This document shows positions 12,500 to 23,216 of a stretch of DNA of 64,000 nt, piece by piece. The stretch is from Neckera pumila (lineage: Eukaryota > Streptophyta > Bryopsida > Hypnales > Neckeraceae). The DNA lies in NCBI GenBank assembly GCA_963969595.1, contig OZ018412.1:3350501-3414500 (forward strand), read 5' to 3'. Under the pieces are notes generated by a model. That model was not told the DNA's origin. It made no database searches and worked only from the letters and a program-made list of their open reading frames with translations. The position numbers and the translations under genes are program-made. Each line of letters opens with the position of its first letter. Position 1 is the stretch's first letter.

Positions 12500-13795
12500 C
12501 TTTACACTACAATGGGGGGACAAAAGTATTGTCGCCTTCTTTTGTTCCCACACAAACGCCCCCATTTTCAAACACTATTCTTTACAGTTTTTATGTAATT
12601 CTTGGATCATTGCATTCCTACTTAGTCCCAATCATGCATACCAAGTTTCAACTTCAAAAAAGCAAAACTCTATTTTGGATGAATTTTTAAAGTCAATTTT
12701 CACGGGTTTACATAATATTTTATTGAAAACAATTCATGATAAGCATTTTAAATTCAATTGTAGAGATATGTAGAGAATATCCTTACGCACATCATACCTT
12801 CAACAAGCATCTCCAAAAAAATTCACAGTTCTTTCTATAAAAAATTCAATATTTGGGTGACAATGTCCTAATTTTGGAAAGTAGATATCTTTTTATTGTA
12901 ATTAGATTTTCTATTTAACCATCACATTGTAACTTATTTTGTACATTGGAGCATGATGATACAATTGCCTAGCCAAAATCTAATTACAATAAAAAGATAT
13001 CTATTTTCCAAAATTAGGACATTGTCACCCTAACATGGAATTTTTTATAGAAAGAGCTGTGAATTTTTTTGGAGATGCTTGTTGAAGGTATGATGTGCGT
13101 AAGGATATTTTCTACATATCTCTACAATTGAACTTAAAATGCTTATTATGAATTTTTTTCAATAAAATATTATGTAAACCCGTGAAAATTGACTTTAAAA
13201 ATTCACCCAAAATAGAGTTTTGCTTTTTTGAAGTATTAGAAAAGAATTGAATCCCAAAAGAGGCCGCTTTGTAATGCAAAAATTTGGGTGGGAAAAGCCT
13301 TCACAACTTACTAATAAGGCCAAGAATTCTATGATGAATTCAAAAATTTGTCATCATTACTCAATCCATTTCTATGATCTCTTGAATTAGTGGGTGGAAA
13401 GAGCCTTCTTAATTCACTAATTGGCCAAGAATTGCATTGTGAACTCAAAAATTTGTCATCATCATCCAATCTAACTTCAAGATCTATCATAAATTTCATG
13501 ATGGTTTCCTCATGAAGGATGGAGCACATGCCAAGTGGTGGTTGTAATGAATCTATGATTGCTCTCATACTCATGCAATTACATGCAATTAATACTAAAA
13601 TTGGTAAGAAAACTCAAGGCCTCTTTTTGGGTTCAATTCTTTTCTAATGTTGAAATTTGGTATGCATGATTGGGACTAAGTAGGAATGCAATGATCCAAG
13701 ACTTACATAAAAATTGTAAAAAATAGTGTTTGAAAATGAAGGTGTTTGTGTGGGAACAAAAGGGGGGTGACAATAATTTTGTTCCCCTATTGTAC
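12500..13795. mobile_element. Large foldback element, arms about 400 bp
   Basis: The left arm 12500-12910 and right arm 12975-13795 are inverted copies around a 64-base spacer. Close to the spacer they are almost identical (GGTGACAATGTCCTAATTTT and its complement). The right arm is interrupted at 13236-13647 by a separate element. The outer ends are near TACACTACAATGGGG and its complement at 13780-13800. No coding potential. The high arm identity suggests recent origin or conversion between arms. Confidence 0.85.
13236..13647. mobile_element. 412-bp MITE nested in the foldback right arm
   Basis: The two ends are inverted copies of 30 bases; each starts TTAGAAAAGAATTGA when read inward, then A(T/A)CCCAAAA(A/G)GAGGCC-like. 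The other arm of the host foldback (near 12645) is uninterrupted and shows the empty site. Inside is a diverged direct repeat of about 85 bases with a period near 107 (13279 and 13387). No exact target duplication was identified, so the superfamily is open. Confidence 0.82.
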
Positions 13796-14083
13796 TGTGG
13801 AGAAGTGCACGGGTCAAGAATTGTAGGTATTGCAGCCGTGATGAGTGTCATTCAGAACTCTGTATAACTTAACTTACATGTGCAGAAAATGAAGAAATGC
13901 TTGGCATTTCTGGCCCATGTCCTGCCCCAAGGCCTTCGGTTGTTGGGGGCCATGCACCCAACATGACTGTAAGAACCTTTCAGCCAGCTCTTGTATTTTA
14001 ATTCCTCATAATTATCCTTTTGTACTGTGATATCATATGCTTTCTTTTTCTGCACAGATATGCTACGGTAGAACACAAATAAC

Positions 14084-14316
14084 TTCACCCTGAAAGGACG
14101 AACTGCTGACCGTGGAAATCATCCCTTTTGCTACTATGTGCATCATTGTTTTACAAAAAACACCAAAAACATTCATTGGAAGTCAAACTACTGTACAATA
14201 CAAGACAGGTCTCCCCTTTTCACACAAAATTTTGCGGATGAATAGTTGCACTTCTGTCCTATATAGAAGGATTATTTGTCGTTCTTTGGTTAGAAAACGG
14301 CTGCAACATCCTTTAA
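14084..14316. repeat. TTAA-type repeat family C, uninterrupted copy
   Basis: Starts TTCACCCTGAAAGGACG (a decayed TTAA) and runs to the TTAA at 14313-14316. It aligns with 19584-20100 through CTGACCGTGGAAATCATCC, TTTTCACACAAAATTTTG and AGAAGGATT. This copy lacks the 327-bp insertion present in the other copy. Confidence 0.65.
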
Positions 14317-14542
14317 CCCTTGAAGCGTGCCAACGTCCATATATTGGACAATGAACAGAGGCCTTCGAGGCAATGTTTCGTCCAACGAAGTTTTCATTCA
14401 TCCAATGTAATACTTGAATCTAGAAAAGACAACCTTCCTTAACGACCAAATTTGTGAAATTCCGGTAAATGATGTTTTTATATAAAGATATAAGCAAAAA
14501 TGTGCAAAATTTTGGAAAAGGAATGAGACGTTTAGGGGTTAA
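14313..14542. mobile_element. 230-bp TTAA-bounded element
   Basis: Left end TTAACCCTTGAAGCGT and right end ACGTTTAGGGGTTAA are inverted relatives (CCC.T.AA.CGT inside TTAA). It abuts family C on the left and a family B copy starting at 14546 on the right, giving a chain of three TTAA-bounded units. Confidence 0.6.
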
Positions 14543-14545
14543 GGA

Positions 14546-15286
14546 TTAACCTTGTAAGGATGGGCCTACGTTTATTGAGTTCTAGCCTCACTGTCCTTTA
14601 CTATGTTTGCTACCATTGTCCAACTAGATATGAATGAAAAATTTTGTATTTATTTTTCAAAGATGAAATTACATGTCTGCTACAAGTTGTAAAATTTTCA
14701 ACCTTTTTTGGAAAATTGGAAATTACTGTGAATTTCTTAAGGAAAAAAATGAGGGAAACTCAAATAAAATACCAAATATACTAAAAAAAATGAAATATTC
14801 ATTATAGATGTATAATATAGTGTATAACGTCATGGTATAAACCAAAGTTACCATGTTCATTCTATAATGAATATATCAACAAACCATGGTTATAGGCCCA
14901 AAATTCATATTGCTATAAAAAACTTGAAATTTACAATTTCTTCCAAAATTTACAATTGGAGTAGAAAGTGCAATGGATAAGCTTCATTTCATTAGTTCAA
15001 CTCAAATACAAAAAATACCACTTTTATATTTAAAATTCACATCAAGAGTAAGTAGCAAGAAATGTTCCAAATACACTACTATTGTAACCCATGGATTAAG
15101 CATCTTCTTTTTTGGAAAAGTCAACAATAATACCATAGTGAGGAACTTTGCTAAACTATTCATTGAAAGTGTACTCAAATACCCTCCAAATAAATAAATT
15201 GGATGAAAAATATTTTTTCCATCCTCTAGTTTCAATTGAAGTCATCCATCGGAAACTTAGTGTCTATAACAATGGCATAGGGTTAA
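14546..15286. mobile_element. TTAA-bounded repeat family B, copy 1 (741 bp)
   Basis: Begins TTAACCTTGTAAGGATGGGC and ends GGCATAGGGTTAA. It aligns along its length with 44102-44850 through AGCCTCACTG, CAACTAGATAT.AATGAAAA, ATTACATGTCT and AAATTCACATCAAGAG-like stretches. Both copies end exactly at TTAA. No open frame of note. Confidence 0.72.
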
Positions 15287-15289
15287 ACA

Positions 15290-16276
15290 TTTCAACCTTT
15301 AGGATATAATGAGTTTGTTGAAAAATTGAGCTCAATGTGTGCAAACTTAAGGATGAAGAAGAATGTAAAAAAAAAAAAATTTCCCTCAAGAATTAATATC
15401 TTGTTCAATATCAAGGGGGCTTTTTCATCTAGGTCCCATCCTTATATTATACCTTCACCTAATTAAAACAACTAAGCTTTGGATCTTATTCCTAATCAAA
15501 TATACATTCTACAACCACACATTATGGATAGGTGGGAAGAGAGATAAGTGCACAAGAAGATGAGAAGAAAGACTGATTTTTTTTCAATCAACAATACATC
15601 CAACTATACACTACTATAGGGCCCCCTATTGTATTATTATAGGGTGCCTCTCCATTTTAGGTATCTCTATCTTAGATAGCCCAATTTTTCTAACTCTCTT
15701 CAAATTTGCCTAGAATAAGGTTTAGGCATGTGTTGTACTCTAGCAAATAGTACTTTGACAAAAAAATATTGAGAGTTCTATGACTCCTCAAGTTACCAAA
15801 AATTGAAAGATTTTAGGCCTAAAGCAATAGCAAAGCAAGTGTACTAATCTGAATCACCTACACTACAGTAGACACCCCTAAAATCGCACCCTGTCTACAA
15901 CTACCATCATCTTTTTGTATAGTTCACAAAATGATAGATTAGACCAAATATCAAAAGGCATCAAACCAAATGCAACAAAGGATCCGGACTTGAAATTGAT
16001 GTGGATACATAAAAATATTAGTTATTTACCAATAAAAGATATAACAGTCTTCACCACTTAAATATCTCCCTATTTAACTTAAAACAAAGTGAAGTACATA
16101 AAAACAAATGTTCTTCCAAAAGATGAGGTTGCCTCAACTCCAAATTATTGTTCTTTAGTAGAGAATGCAAAGACTTGCAAGCTTGCATTTTTTTCTCTAG
16201 GCTAGTAGGTTGTGCTTTCAGTAAGGGGATCGGAAGTCACAATTGAGCCTAAATGAGGTCTGAAATTCTACTTTGA
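15290..16276. other. AT-rich intergenic DNA, no gene seen
   Basis: No coding frame or RNA gene recognised. Bases 15840-15920 (AAAATCGCACCCTGTCTACA, then ACTACCATCATC) match the start of repeat family F, best preserved at 62515-62800. Confidence 0.5.
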
Positions 16277-16501
16277 TGCCACATTTAACTACTTTTGGAC
16301 TATTTAATGAATTTTAGACTAAACATCCATAGATCTCTAGATAATAACATTGGGAGATCTCTCAATGTTTGTATAGATCTCCCAATGTTTTGAGTGGATC
16401 TACCGATGTACTGTATAACCTTTTGATGACTATTTTTTTTTCTCCCGACGACTATTATTAATTCTGAACTTTCAAAAGTCCAGAAGTAGTTAAATGTGGC
16501 A
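16277..16501. mobile_element. MITE family D, copy 1 (225 bp)
   Basis: Terminal inverted repeats of about 25 bases: TGCCACATTTAACTACTTTT at the left and its inverted copy ending AGTTAAATGTGGCA at the right. A second copy lies at 49924-50122. The interior is rich in the palindromic motif GGGAGATC/GATCTCCC. Non-coding. Confidence 0.82.
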
Positions 16502-16801
16502 TTTTGAACACAATCCCCTCTTTTGACTATGAGCAATAACTATGAGCAATTGAGTTCCTACTAATCCTAATTTACCTATTCCACATAGATTGTTTTATCT
16601 ACTACTACTACACTTGTATAAGTAGCTTGTCTTCTCATCTATAGACATTTATATTAAATGGCTTTAGAAGCTATGTGAAACAATTATTGGACATTTTTAT
16701 TTTCTTCAATTTAATGCCAAACTTTGAACATGAAAATCGGTTCTAACCAGCTACACCTTTGGGCTACTCAGCTAGGAACCGGTAGGAACTTGAGTGGGCA
16801 C

Positions 16802-17712
16802 TTAACTCCTAAAGCCCATTGTCCCTTTGAGGGACAAATGGGATTTTGGGCTGGTACCTACGGACTGAATTTTTGTTGTGATCTTTGAAATTTTTTTAAG
16901 ATAGAAAAACTGCCAAGCTTCGCGAGAATATAATTTTTTTTTCAATTGGTGCCCGCGAAAAAAAATTATGCCCAAATAATCTCAAAACAGCCTTTGTGGG
17001 GCAGCAAAAAGAAATTGCAAATTTTTTTTTTTAGTTTTTTCCTTATAGATTATATTTTTGTCTATTTGGAAAGCTTTGATTCATTTCATTTGGATTTTTT
17101 ATGAGAAAGTTATGGACAATCTTGTTTTTTGGGCACTTAGAGCATCTTTATGAAAAAAACAATTTGTAGGATTCATTTCTAAATGCAATTTTTACAATTA
17201 TTCAAAAAAAAAGTTCCACAAGGTTTACTTTTTTTGCTAAGACAATCTCACCATTGGAATTAGTGTTTTTTAATTCCATTTAAAAGACATTCATATTTTA
17301 GATTTTCCTTCTATCTCGTACCTACTTCTACTTAACAATTTTTTTAATAATGAAAATTAAATTTTTCTAGATTTTTTTCCCTAGACTCTCAATTCAATCC
17401 TCCACTATAAAGATTTAAAGCTCAAAACTTTGTAGTGCAAAACATTTAAGTAAAAAATGTTCAAAGTCATAAAATCTAGTCCCGCAATGTGTTGAAAAAC
17501 TTGTTTTTTTCACTTTAAACGTAGATATCTTGCAATCTGTGCAATCAAAAATTCTGAAATTTTTTCCGCACATTTTTATACTAATTAGGTGTAAGATCCT
17601 ATGGTTAGATGTGCAAAGAAAATATTTTTATTTATTTTTACTCTTTGCTATAAAAATGGCAATTTGGGGTGTCTTTTGGCAAAAAAAAAGGCCTTGGGCC
17701 TTTAGGGGTTAA
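16802..17712. mobile_element. TTAA-bounded repeat family A, full-length copy (911 bp)
   Basis: Left end TTAACTCCTAAAGCCC and right end GGGCCTTTAGGGGTTAA. It aligns along its length with 63085-63982 and, in part, with 53300-54690 and 1-230. The inverted ends within TTAA resemble the termini of families B and C although the interiors differ. No transposase-like frame; the interior is AT-rich with long T runs. Confidence 0.75.
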
Positions 17713-19190
17713 CATCTTTTTATTCTTGATCAATGGAGAAAAGATGAAGAATCATTGTTTCTTTTTCATCAGATTTCATTATCTATACTCCTAGTTTTCC
17801 GTTTGGTTATACTTTCTAAATTATTGAAATAAAGACAATAATTTAATAATTTCACATGGCTAATTTTCTATTAGCCGCCAAATCTCCCCGTTCATTGCTT
17901 GGTTTAATAGGTAATAAAGTCAAAAGTTGAAGATTTTCATTCATTTGAGATTAAAATAAAACTACAACAAAAAATTATGAATCCAAATGATATGGTGCCA
18001 AAAGTAGATATGTTCCATTATGATAATTTTGAAATTAAATAAGAGTGTCTTCCAAATCCATTTTAAACAATGTATTTACAATATGTTATAAGTAAAGGAC
18101 ATGGTTGGCACCTCTGTACCAAATGTTTCTTTGTTTTCCCAAAAATAAGGTTTGACAAATGCTGAAAATATATTTTTTTGCTAATATTCTTTTTCCATCA
18201 TACAACTTTTTGGTTTTTGGAAAAATAAATTTCTTCAAACTCTAGCATCCAATTTTAGGATTATTTTCCACTAAATTTGCCCTACAACTGAATAGGTATC
18301 ATACCTAATTCTTATTTGCTAATCATGTAATACAATGCAATGCGATTCAATTTAAGAACAATTCTATTTTCAACTTACATTCAAAAACCAATTACTTGAC
18401 AAACTTCTTTTATGTGTACTAGATCAAAATTTCCTACCAAATCTAGCATCCTCCAATGAGGATAACAACTTACATTTTCGTCAAAAATTGCAAAACAACA
18501 AAATCATCCAAGAGCATGTCAATGAAGACCATTAAAGAAATATTGCAATGTGAGAGGTTCATCCAAACATGGATGAGACTCAAAAGATTAGATCCAAGAA
18601 TGAAAATCATCCAACATAGACTACATACTTTGGTACTTTAAAAGTTTGCAATAGACAAAATCATGCAAGGGATGTAGATGAAGACCACTAAACAAATTCT
18701 ACAACGGACATTCATCCAAATATATATGAGGCTATCATGTTCATGTCTATGAGTGAAAATCTCCTAATATACTATCACAATGTTAAGCTCTTGGCTCTTT
18801 TATTTGTTTGTAAATTGTGGACTATAAACAAAGTAGAAGCATTGATTGCAAGCTACTTTTGATGTAATTGTGCAGAGTTTAAAAAAATAAATTGGAATTG
18901 TATTGTGTACAGTTACATCATAAAGAACATGTGCTTAACATGATGTTGGGGCATTCTCCTTTGGGAAAAATGAAAACTTATACCCCTAGACGTCGGGCTA
19001 TGCCCTTCGTACAATCGGATGAAATTTTTTTTTTCTGATGCTCAACATCCAATACTTAACTCTTAAAGGACCCTGAGACCAAAAAGTAGTCGAAGGATAT
19101 TTTATTTTTCTCCATAGAAACAAAAAATGCATCTATTAGTCCAATAATCGGAAAAAATTTAGTGACTACTTTGGTCATGGAGGGCCGCAT
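17713..19190. other. AT-rich intergenic DNA, no gene seen
   Basis: No gene recognised. Bases 18456-18770 hold a diverged tandem theme (CATCCAA.CATGGATGAGACTC, GAAGACCA(T/C)TAAA) repeated with a spacing of about 170. A short segment around 19053-19199 starts TTAACTCTTAAAGGACC and may be another decayed TTAA-type element. Confidence 0.45.
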
Positions 19191-19583
19191 CCTTTAACCC
19201 TTAAACGCCGGACTGGTCACCGTGGGGAGAATTTGGGCTGTCTATTGTTCCAACTCTAAGTATCATACCGCAATGGTGGAAGAACACACTACCCCTAGCA
19301 ATATAAAAACTTGTGAAATATTGCAAAAGCCAAAACCCCATGCTGCTTTGAGCAAAATTGCAAGATAGACATCATGGGTCTATGTCAGTCTCTTTGCCAT
19401 CTTCAATGAATCTAGGCTACCTAAACATGAGTGTGCATTTACAAAATCTATTTTTGATTATCTATGATTGAGCTTGTCTCCACAGTCACTTTCCCCAAAA
19501 AAAGGAATGAAAATTGACTTTCTTATAGTTAACAGATGATTTTTTTTGGCCCCCATCAGAACGTCCACTTCACCATTTATGGA

Positions 19584-20100
19584 TTAAAGGATGGGTTAGT
19601 GACCGTGGAAGTCATCCTTTAGATTACCGTGTTTATCATTGGCTTAAAAAAAAATGCAAAGCCCTTTTCACTACAAAATTTTGAAGATGAACAATTGCAA
19701 TTACAGTAGAACCTTTCTAAACTAATCGGTCCAGGCCCACCTGACAAGATTGCTTTAGAGAGGTTAATTACTTTAGAGAGGGTTTGCATGACATAGGAAG
19801 TTGCCGCAAGGGGGACATGTGCCACATTCTTAGGGAAAGGAGCTTGTTCAAAAGAATAATTTATCTTTTTTTTGATAAGGTCAAGGTCCACCACAACTCA
19901 TATATTGGCAGACTAGTAGGCTCTCATTACTGCTCTCATATATTTTATTCCCAAAGCCGGGCCCGCCTGGCCGTATTCGTTTATAGAGGTTTATTGGCTT
20001 TGAGAGGATCAACTTTGGCAGGTTCTACTGTATATCCTATTAGAAGGATTCTCTATCATCTATTAAACAAAAAATGTCCACGGCAACATCTTAGGGTTGA
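19584..20100. repeat. TTAA-type repeat family C, interrupted copy
   Basis: Begins TTAAAGGATGGGTTAGTGAC and aligns with 14084-14316. The match stops at 19703 and resumes at 20031 (TCCTATTAGAAGGATTCTC), because a 327-bp pogo-like element sits between. Confidence 0.62.
19704..20030. mobile_element. pogo/Emigrant-like MITE (327 bp), TA duplication
   Basis: The left end CAGTAGAACCTTTCTAAACT and the inverted right end ...CAGGTTCTACTG are flanked by TA on both sides. CAGTARAACCTCTATAAATT is the known type of terminus of plant pogo-like elements such as Emigrant. The empty site is visible in the sister copy of the host repeat near 14250-14262. No transposase. Confidence 0.82.
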
Positions 20101-20241
20101 GCTTCCTTCAAAAATGACAAAATGACAAAATGAACCAAGGGCAAACGGATGAAGATCACTGTGCGATTTCATCCAAATACGGATGAGACTCTCTCACAGG
20201 TACAGATACAGAGACAGTTACAGTTACAGTTTACAGCTACG

Positions 20242-20278
20242 GTTTTAGGGTTTTAGGGTTTTAGGGTTTAGCTATAAA
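20242..20278 (+). promoter_or_regulatory. Telo-box repeats and TATA box upstream of the PAP phosphatase gene
   Basis: Three or four copies of TTTTAGGG (complement of the plant telo-box AAACCCTA) at 20242-20270 are followed at once by TATAAA (20273-20278). Telo-boxes next to a TATA box are common in plant promoters of growth-related genes. A transcription start about 30 bases downstream is inferred. Transcripts would have a leader of about 1.6 kb before the ATG at 21951; TCTTTTAG just before the ATG looks like a leader-intron acceptor. Confidence 0.6.
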
Positions 20279-20299
20279 GAAAGAGAGACGACATTGGTT

Positions 20300-21950
20300 C
20301 TGCTAACACTACTTGATCTTATCTGAGTGCTCATGAGGCCGCTCTTGCATCGCTCCCGCACTGCCATTGCTCCCTCGTTGCCGCCACTTTTAATTATCGT
20401 GCGCCTGGTTGCAAGGGTTTAGTCGCTGGAGTGCAACATGGGAGCGTTGAGAGGGACCGGCCCTGTGAGCACAGTGACGTCTGCCCGCTTGGCTAGCTCT
20501 TTCAAATTAAGAGCTCTGATGCATCCTGCGGGCTCCCCCACCACAAATCCAATTCTCTTCACTTGCATGTGTTGTTAGTAGTATTCTCTTTGATTCAATG
20601 ATTGATTGAGGCGAGTTTCAATGCGAGCCCAGTGCGTGGTTCGCAGTTCACTTGTGATTTAGGGTTTAGGATTAATCGCACAGGTTTTGTTGTTGTGCAT
20701 TGTTTGTTGACTTGGTCGAAATTAGGGGTATGGCGGGACGTTTCTTGCTCATCTGAGCCACTTCTTGATGGAGCTTTTTTTGATTCAAATATGAGGGCTG
20801 TGACGATTAGGGTTCTGTCTGTTTTGGTGTTTCAAATGAAAGTCTGGAGAGGTTTTCATGTGGTTTAGGGTTGGAGGTCTTTCTTGCGGAAACCCTGTTT
20901 TTTTTGTAAAGTTTTTGAGGATGTGCCTTGTCTGGTCAATTGGTTGACATCATTTGGTTAGGAGTACGGCGCGATCTGTCCTATTTGTTTGGGCCTCTTA
21001 GGAGCTTTTTGCAAGGGAGCCAGGGCTGTGCCGATTACGGTTCGGTTTGTGGGGTATCTTTGAGTCACGACTTGTGGAACATTACGTTGTGACACTCTTG
21101 ATAAGTATGTGTGTCGAAAGGAATGTGATGATATTTGCAGGTACTGCCTACAGGGCTTGTTTGTCTGTGTCATCTTTGTGCCATCACTGCTCCTGGCTGG
21201 CCTACCAAAGTCGCCGGGTGGTGGAAAGAGTGCTTTGACACTGGCGCCCCGCTGGGGAAAATCATTAGTTTATCTGATTCCTTAACATATTGTTTTAGAC
21301 CGCAGTCGGATCAAACTTATTTGACAAAAGGAAAACGGTACTGCGGGATGAAACGAACACAATGAAGACAGAATCATTGTGATGAACGGAAATGCACCTT
21401 CTTCCGGTATTTTGACCATCATGAACCAAAACACCAAATGAATAAGCATTTGAAGGAAACGACTTAGAGTATCGCTAATTCAAGAATTATAGAACAATGA
21501 GTGAACCTGTGTCGTCAAAGACAGGAAGAGTTTTTGGTAGCAATCGAGCCTCTTTTATTTATGCTAAATCACGCTGAGTAGATCATCGCCTGTCTCCGAG
21601 TTTGCGTTGAACATCCTGAAACCTGTTTTACAGGCCAAGAATGATTATCTCGGCGGCATAAGATCATGCAGTTGTCTCCTTTCCTAACTTTGAGCTATAT
21701 CATACAGAAATAGAGAAGGCCTTGTCTACATGAAAACCATGGTCGTAAGCGAGAGGCGAGAGGCGTGGTAATCGGTTTAAACTATGAAACTTAGATTAGA
21801 AATGCAAAAGTCTCCCAAAGGACAGTTTCTACCTTGTTCAGAGTAATGCTTATAATGTACGTATGAGCGTGAAGACTACTGTGAGCTAAAGGGATAGCTG
21901 TAACCTGCATATGTATTTAGTGTAGCGATTGATGAGTCTTTTAGGTGACT
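20300..21950 (+). other. Presumed spliced 5' leader of the PAP phosphatase gene
   Basis: GC content is higher than in the transposon zone, but no complete gene is seen. A 47-codon frame starts with ATG at 20439 and has an Arg/Ser/Ala-rich composition. It could be an upstream ORF, or part of an alternative first exon: a GTGAGC donor at 20466 would join in phase with an acceptor ending at 21944. RNA data would be needed to decide. Confidence 0.35.
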
Positions 21951-23216
21951 ATGGCATCAGTAATGGTTACCGGTACCGGTCGTAGAGGTATGTTTCTGTA
22001 CAAAGAGTATGCGGGTTTGCAATTGCAAGCCGGCTGCTCAACGAATCGATCTGCGTCTCTGCCTTTTAGGTTCCAAACTAGAGCCACGTCGTTGCAGTCA
22101 AGCCCACACCATGAGCAGCTCCAGGCAGCTCTAGAAGTTGTGCAGCGAGCTTGCCAGTTATGCCTTTCTGTCCGGTCAGGTATGAAACAAGGAGAGGGGC
22201 AGTTAGACAAGGTTGACAACACGCCCGTCACAGTGGCGGACTTCGGAGTGCAAGCTCTTATCAGTCTCGAGTTAGGGAGACTGTTCCCCAACATTCCTTT
22301 AGTAGGTGAGGAGAACGCTCGCCAGTTGCGTGCAGAGTATGAGGAGAAACGAGCAAGCAGTGATCACAAGGATTCGCTAGTGGAGGCTATTGTTGATGCT
22401 CTATCCCCAGTTGTTTCCCGCAATTTGGATTGTGAAACTGTCCTTGATGCTATCGACAAAGGTGCTCAGGCTGTAAACCCCGACCAACGATCTTACTGGG
22501 TTTTGGATCCCATAGACGGAACACGAGGATTTCTGCGAGGTGGAAATGCTCTGTACGTAGTGGGCCTCGCTTTGGTTCTGGAGGGGAAACCAGTGCTGGG
22601 TGTTATGGGTTGTCCCAATGTGGCGATCCGTTACTCTTCAGACAGGTCTTGGATTCAGATGGCGAGCACGTATTTTGGTTGCAGGGATGACGAGACGTAC
22701 CAACGTGGGCTCATAATGACTGCCACCTTGGGAGGAGGCTGCTGGGTGAAGCCCATCACCGAGGATTCGACTTGGATTATGAGTGAAGTTGTCAGATCCG
22801 ATTCAATTGCTGATTCTTGGTTTTGTATCTCAGATAATGAGGTCTGGTCGAAAACTCTACTTGCTCAGGCGCTTGAAGGAAAGAATTTAGAGAAGAAGGA
22901 GATGCAAGTGCTGCCACTCTGCTGTGGAAGTCTGTGTAGATACTTCGCCCTGGCTCTTGGTGGCGTGTCGGCTTTCCTGCTTCAAGCTGGCCCTTCGACT
23001 CCTTTGAAGGTGTGGGATCATGCGTCGGGGGTTATATGTGTTTCAGAAGCTGGAGGTCGGGTTTCAGATCTGGAGGGAACGGCCCTAGAGAATCTGATTG
23101 GCAATGGGAAAGACATCTTCACTGTAGAGGGTGGTGGCATATTTGCCAGCAACAAGGCCCTGCATGACCTCCTTTTGGGAGATATTAGGAATCGGGCGGC
23201 TGGAGTTGGTCAGTGA
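21951..23216 (+). CDS. PAP-specific phosphatase-like, inositol monophosphatase fold (421 aa)
   Basis: Likely hydrolyses 3'-phosphoadenosine 5'-phosphate (PAP) to AMP, removing the by-product of sulfotransferase reactions; related plant enzymes also control PAP retrograde signalling. Counting from the ATG at 21951, the Mg-binding motifs are DNTPVTVAD (89-97), GEEN (119-122), DPIDGTRGF (186-194) and VWDHASG (354-360), in the order expected of the Li-sensitive inositol monophosphatase superfamily. The first 50 residues are Arg/Ser/Thr-rich with few acids and look like an organelle transit peptide. The sequence is closest in style to the plant PAP phosphatase annotated as mitochondrial (At4g05090 type) rather than cytosol/plastid SAL1. 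It has no introns in the coding part. The neighbouring gene is tail-to-tail, 1.1 kb away. An in-frame GTG two codons upstream is not taken as the start. Confidence 0.9.
   Translation: MASVMVTGTGRRGMFLYKEYAGLQLQAGCSTNRSASLPFRFQTRATSLQSSPHHEQLQAALEVVQRACQLCLSVRSGMKQGEGQLDKVDNTPVTVADFGVQALISLELGRLFPNIPLVGEENARQLRAEYEEKRASSDHKDSLVEAIVDALSPVVSRNLDCETVLDAIDKGAQAVNPDQRSYWVLDPIDGTRGFLRGGNALYVVGLALVLEGKPVLGVMGCPNVAIRYSSDRSWIQMASTYFGCRDDETYQRGLIMTATLGGGCWVKPITEDSTWIMSEVVRSDSIADSWFCISDNEVWSKTLLAQALEGKNLEKKEMQVLPLCCGSLCRYFALALGGVSAFLLQAGPSTPLKVWDHASGVICVSEAGGRVSDLEGTALENLIGNGKDIFTVEGGGIFASNKALHDLLLGDIRNRAAGVGQ

Noticed and set aside
14973..15235. Short frames within the family B repeat as a gene
   Set aside because: The same region in the 44-kb copy is not open, so there is no selection for coding.
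20242..20270. Telomeric repeat or interstitial telomere
   Set aside because: Only three to four imperfect TTTTAGGG units next to a TATA box; a promoter telo-box cluster explains it better.
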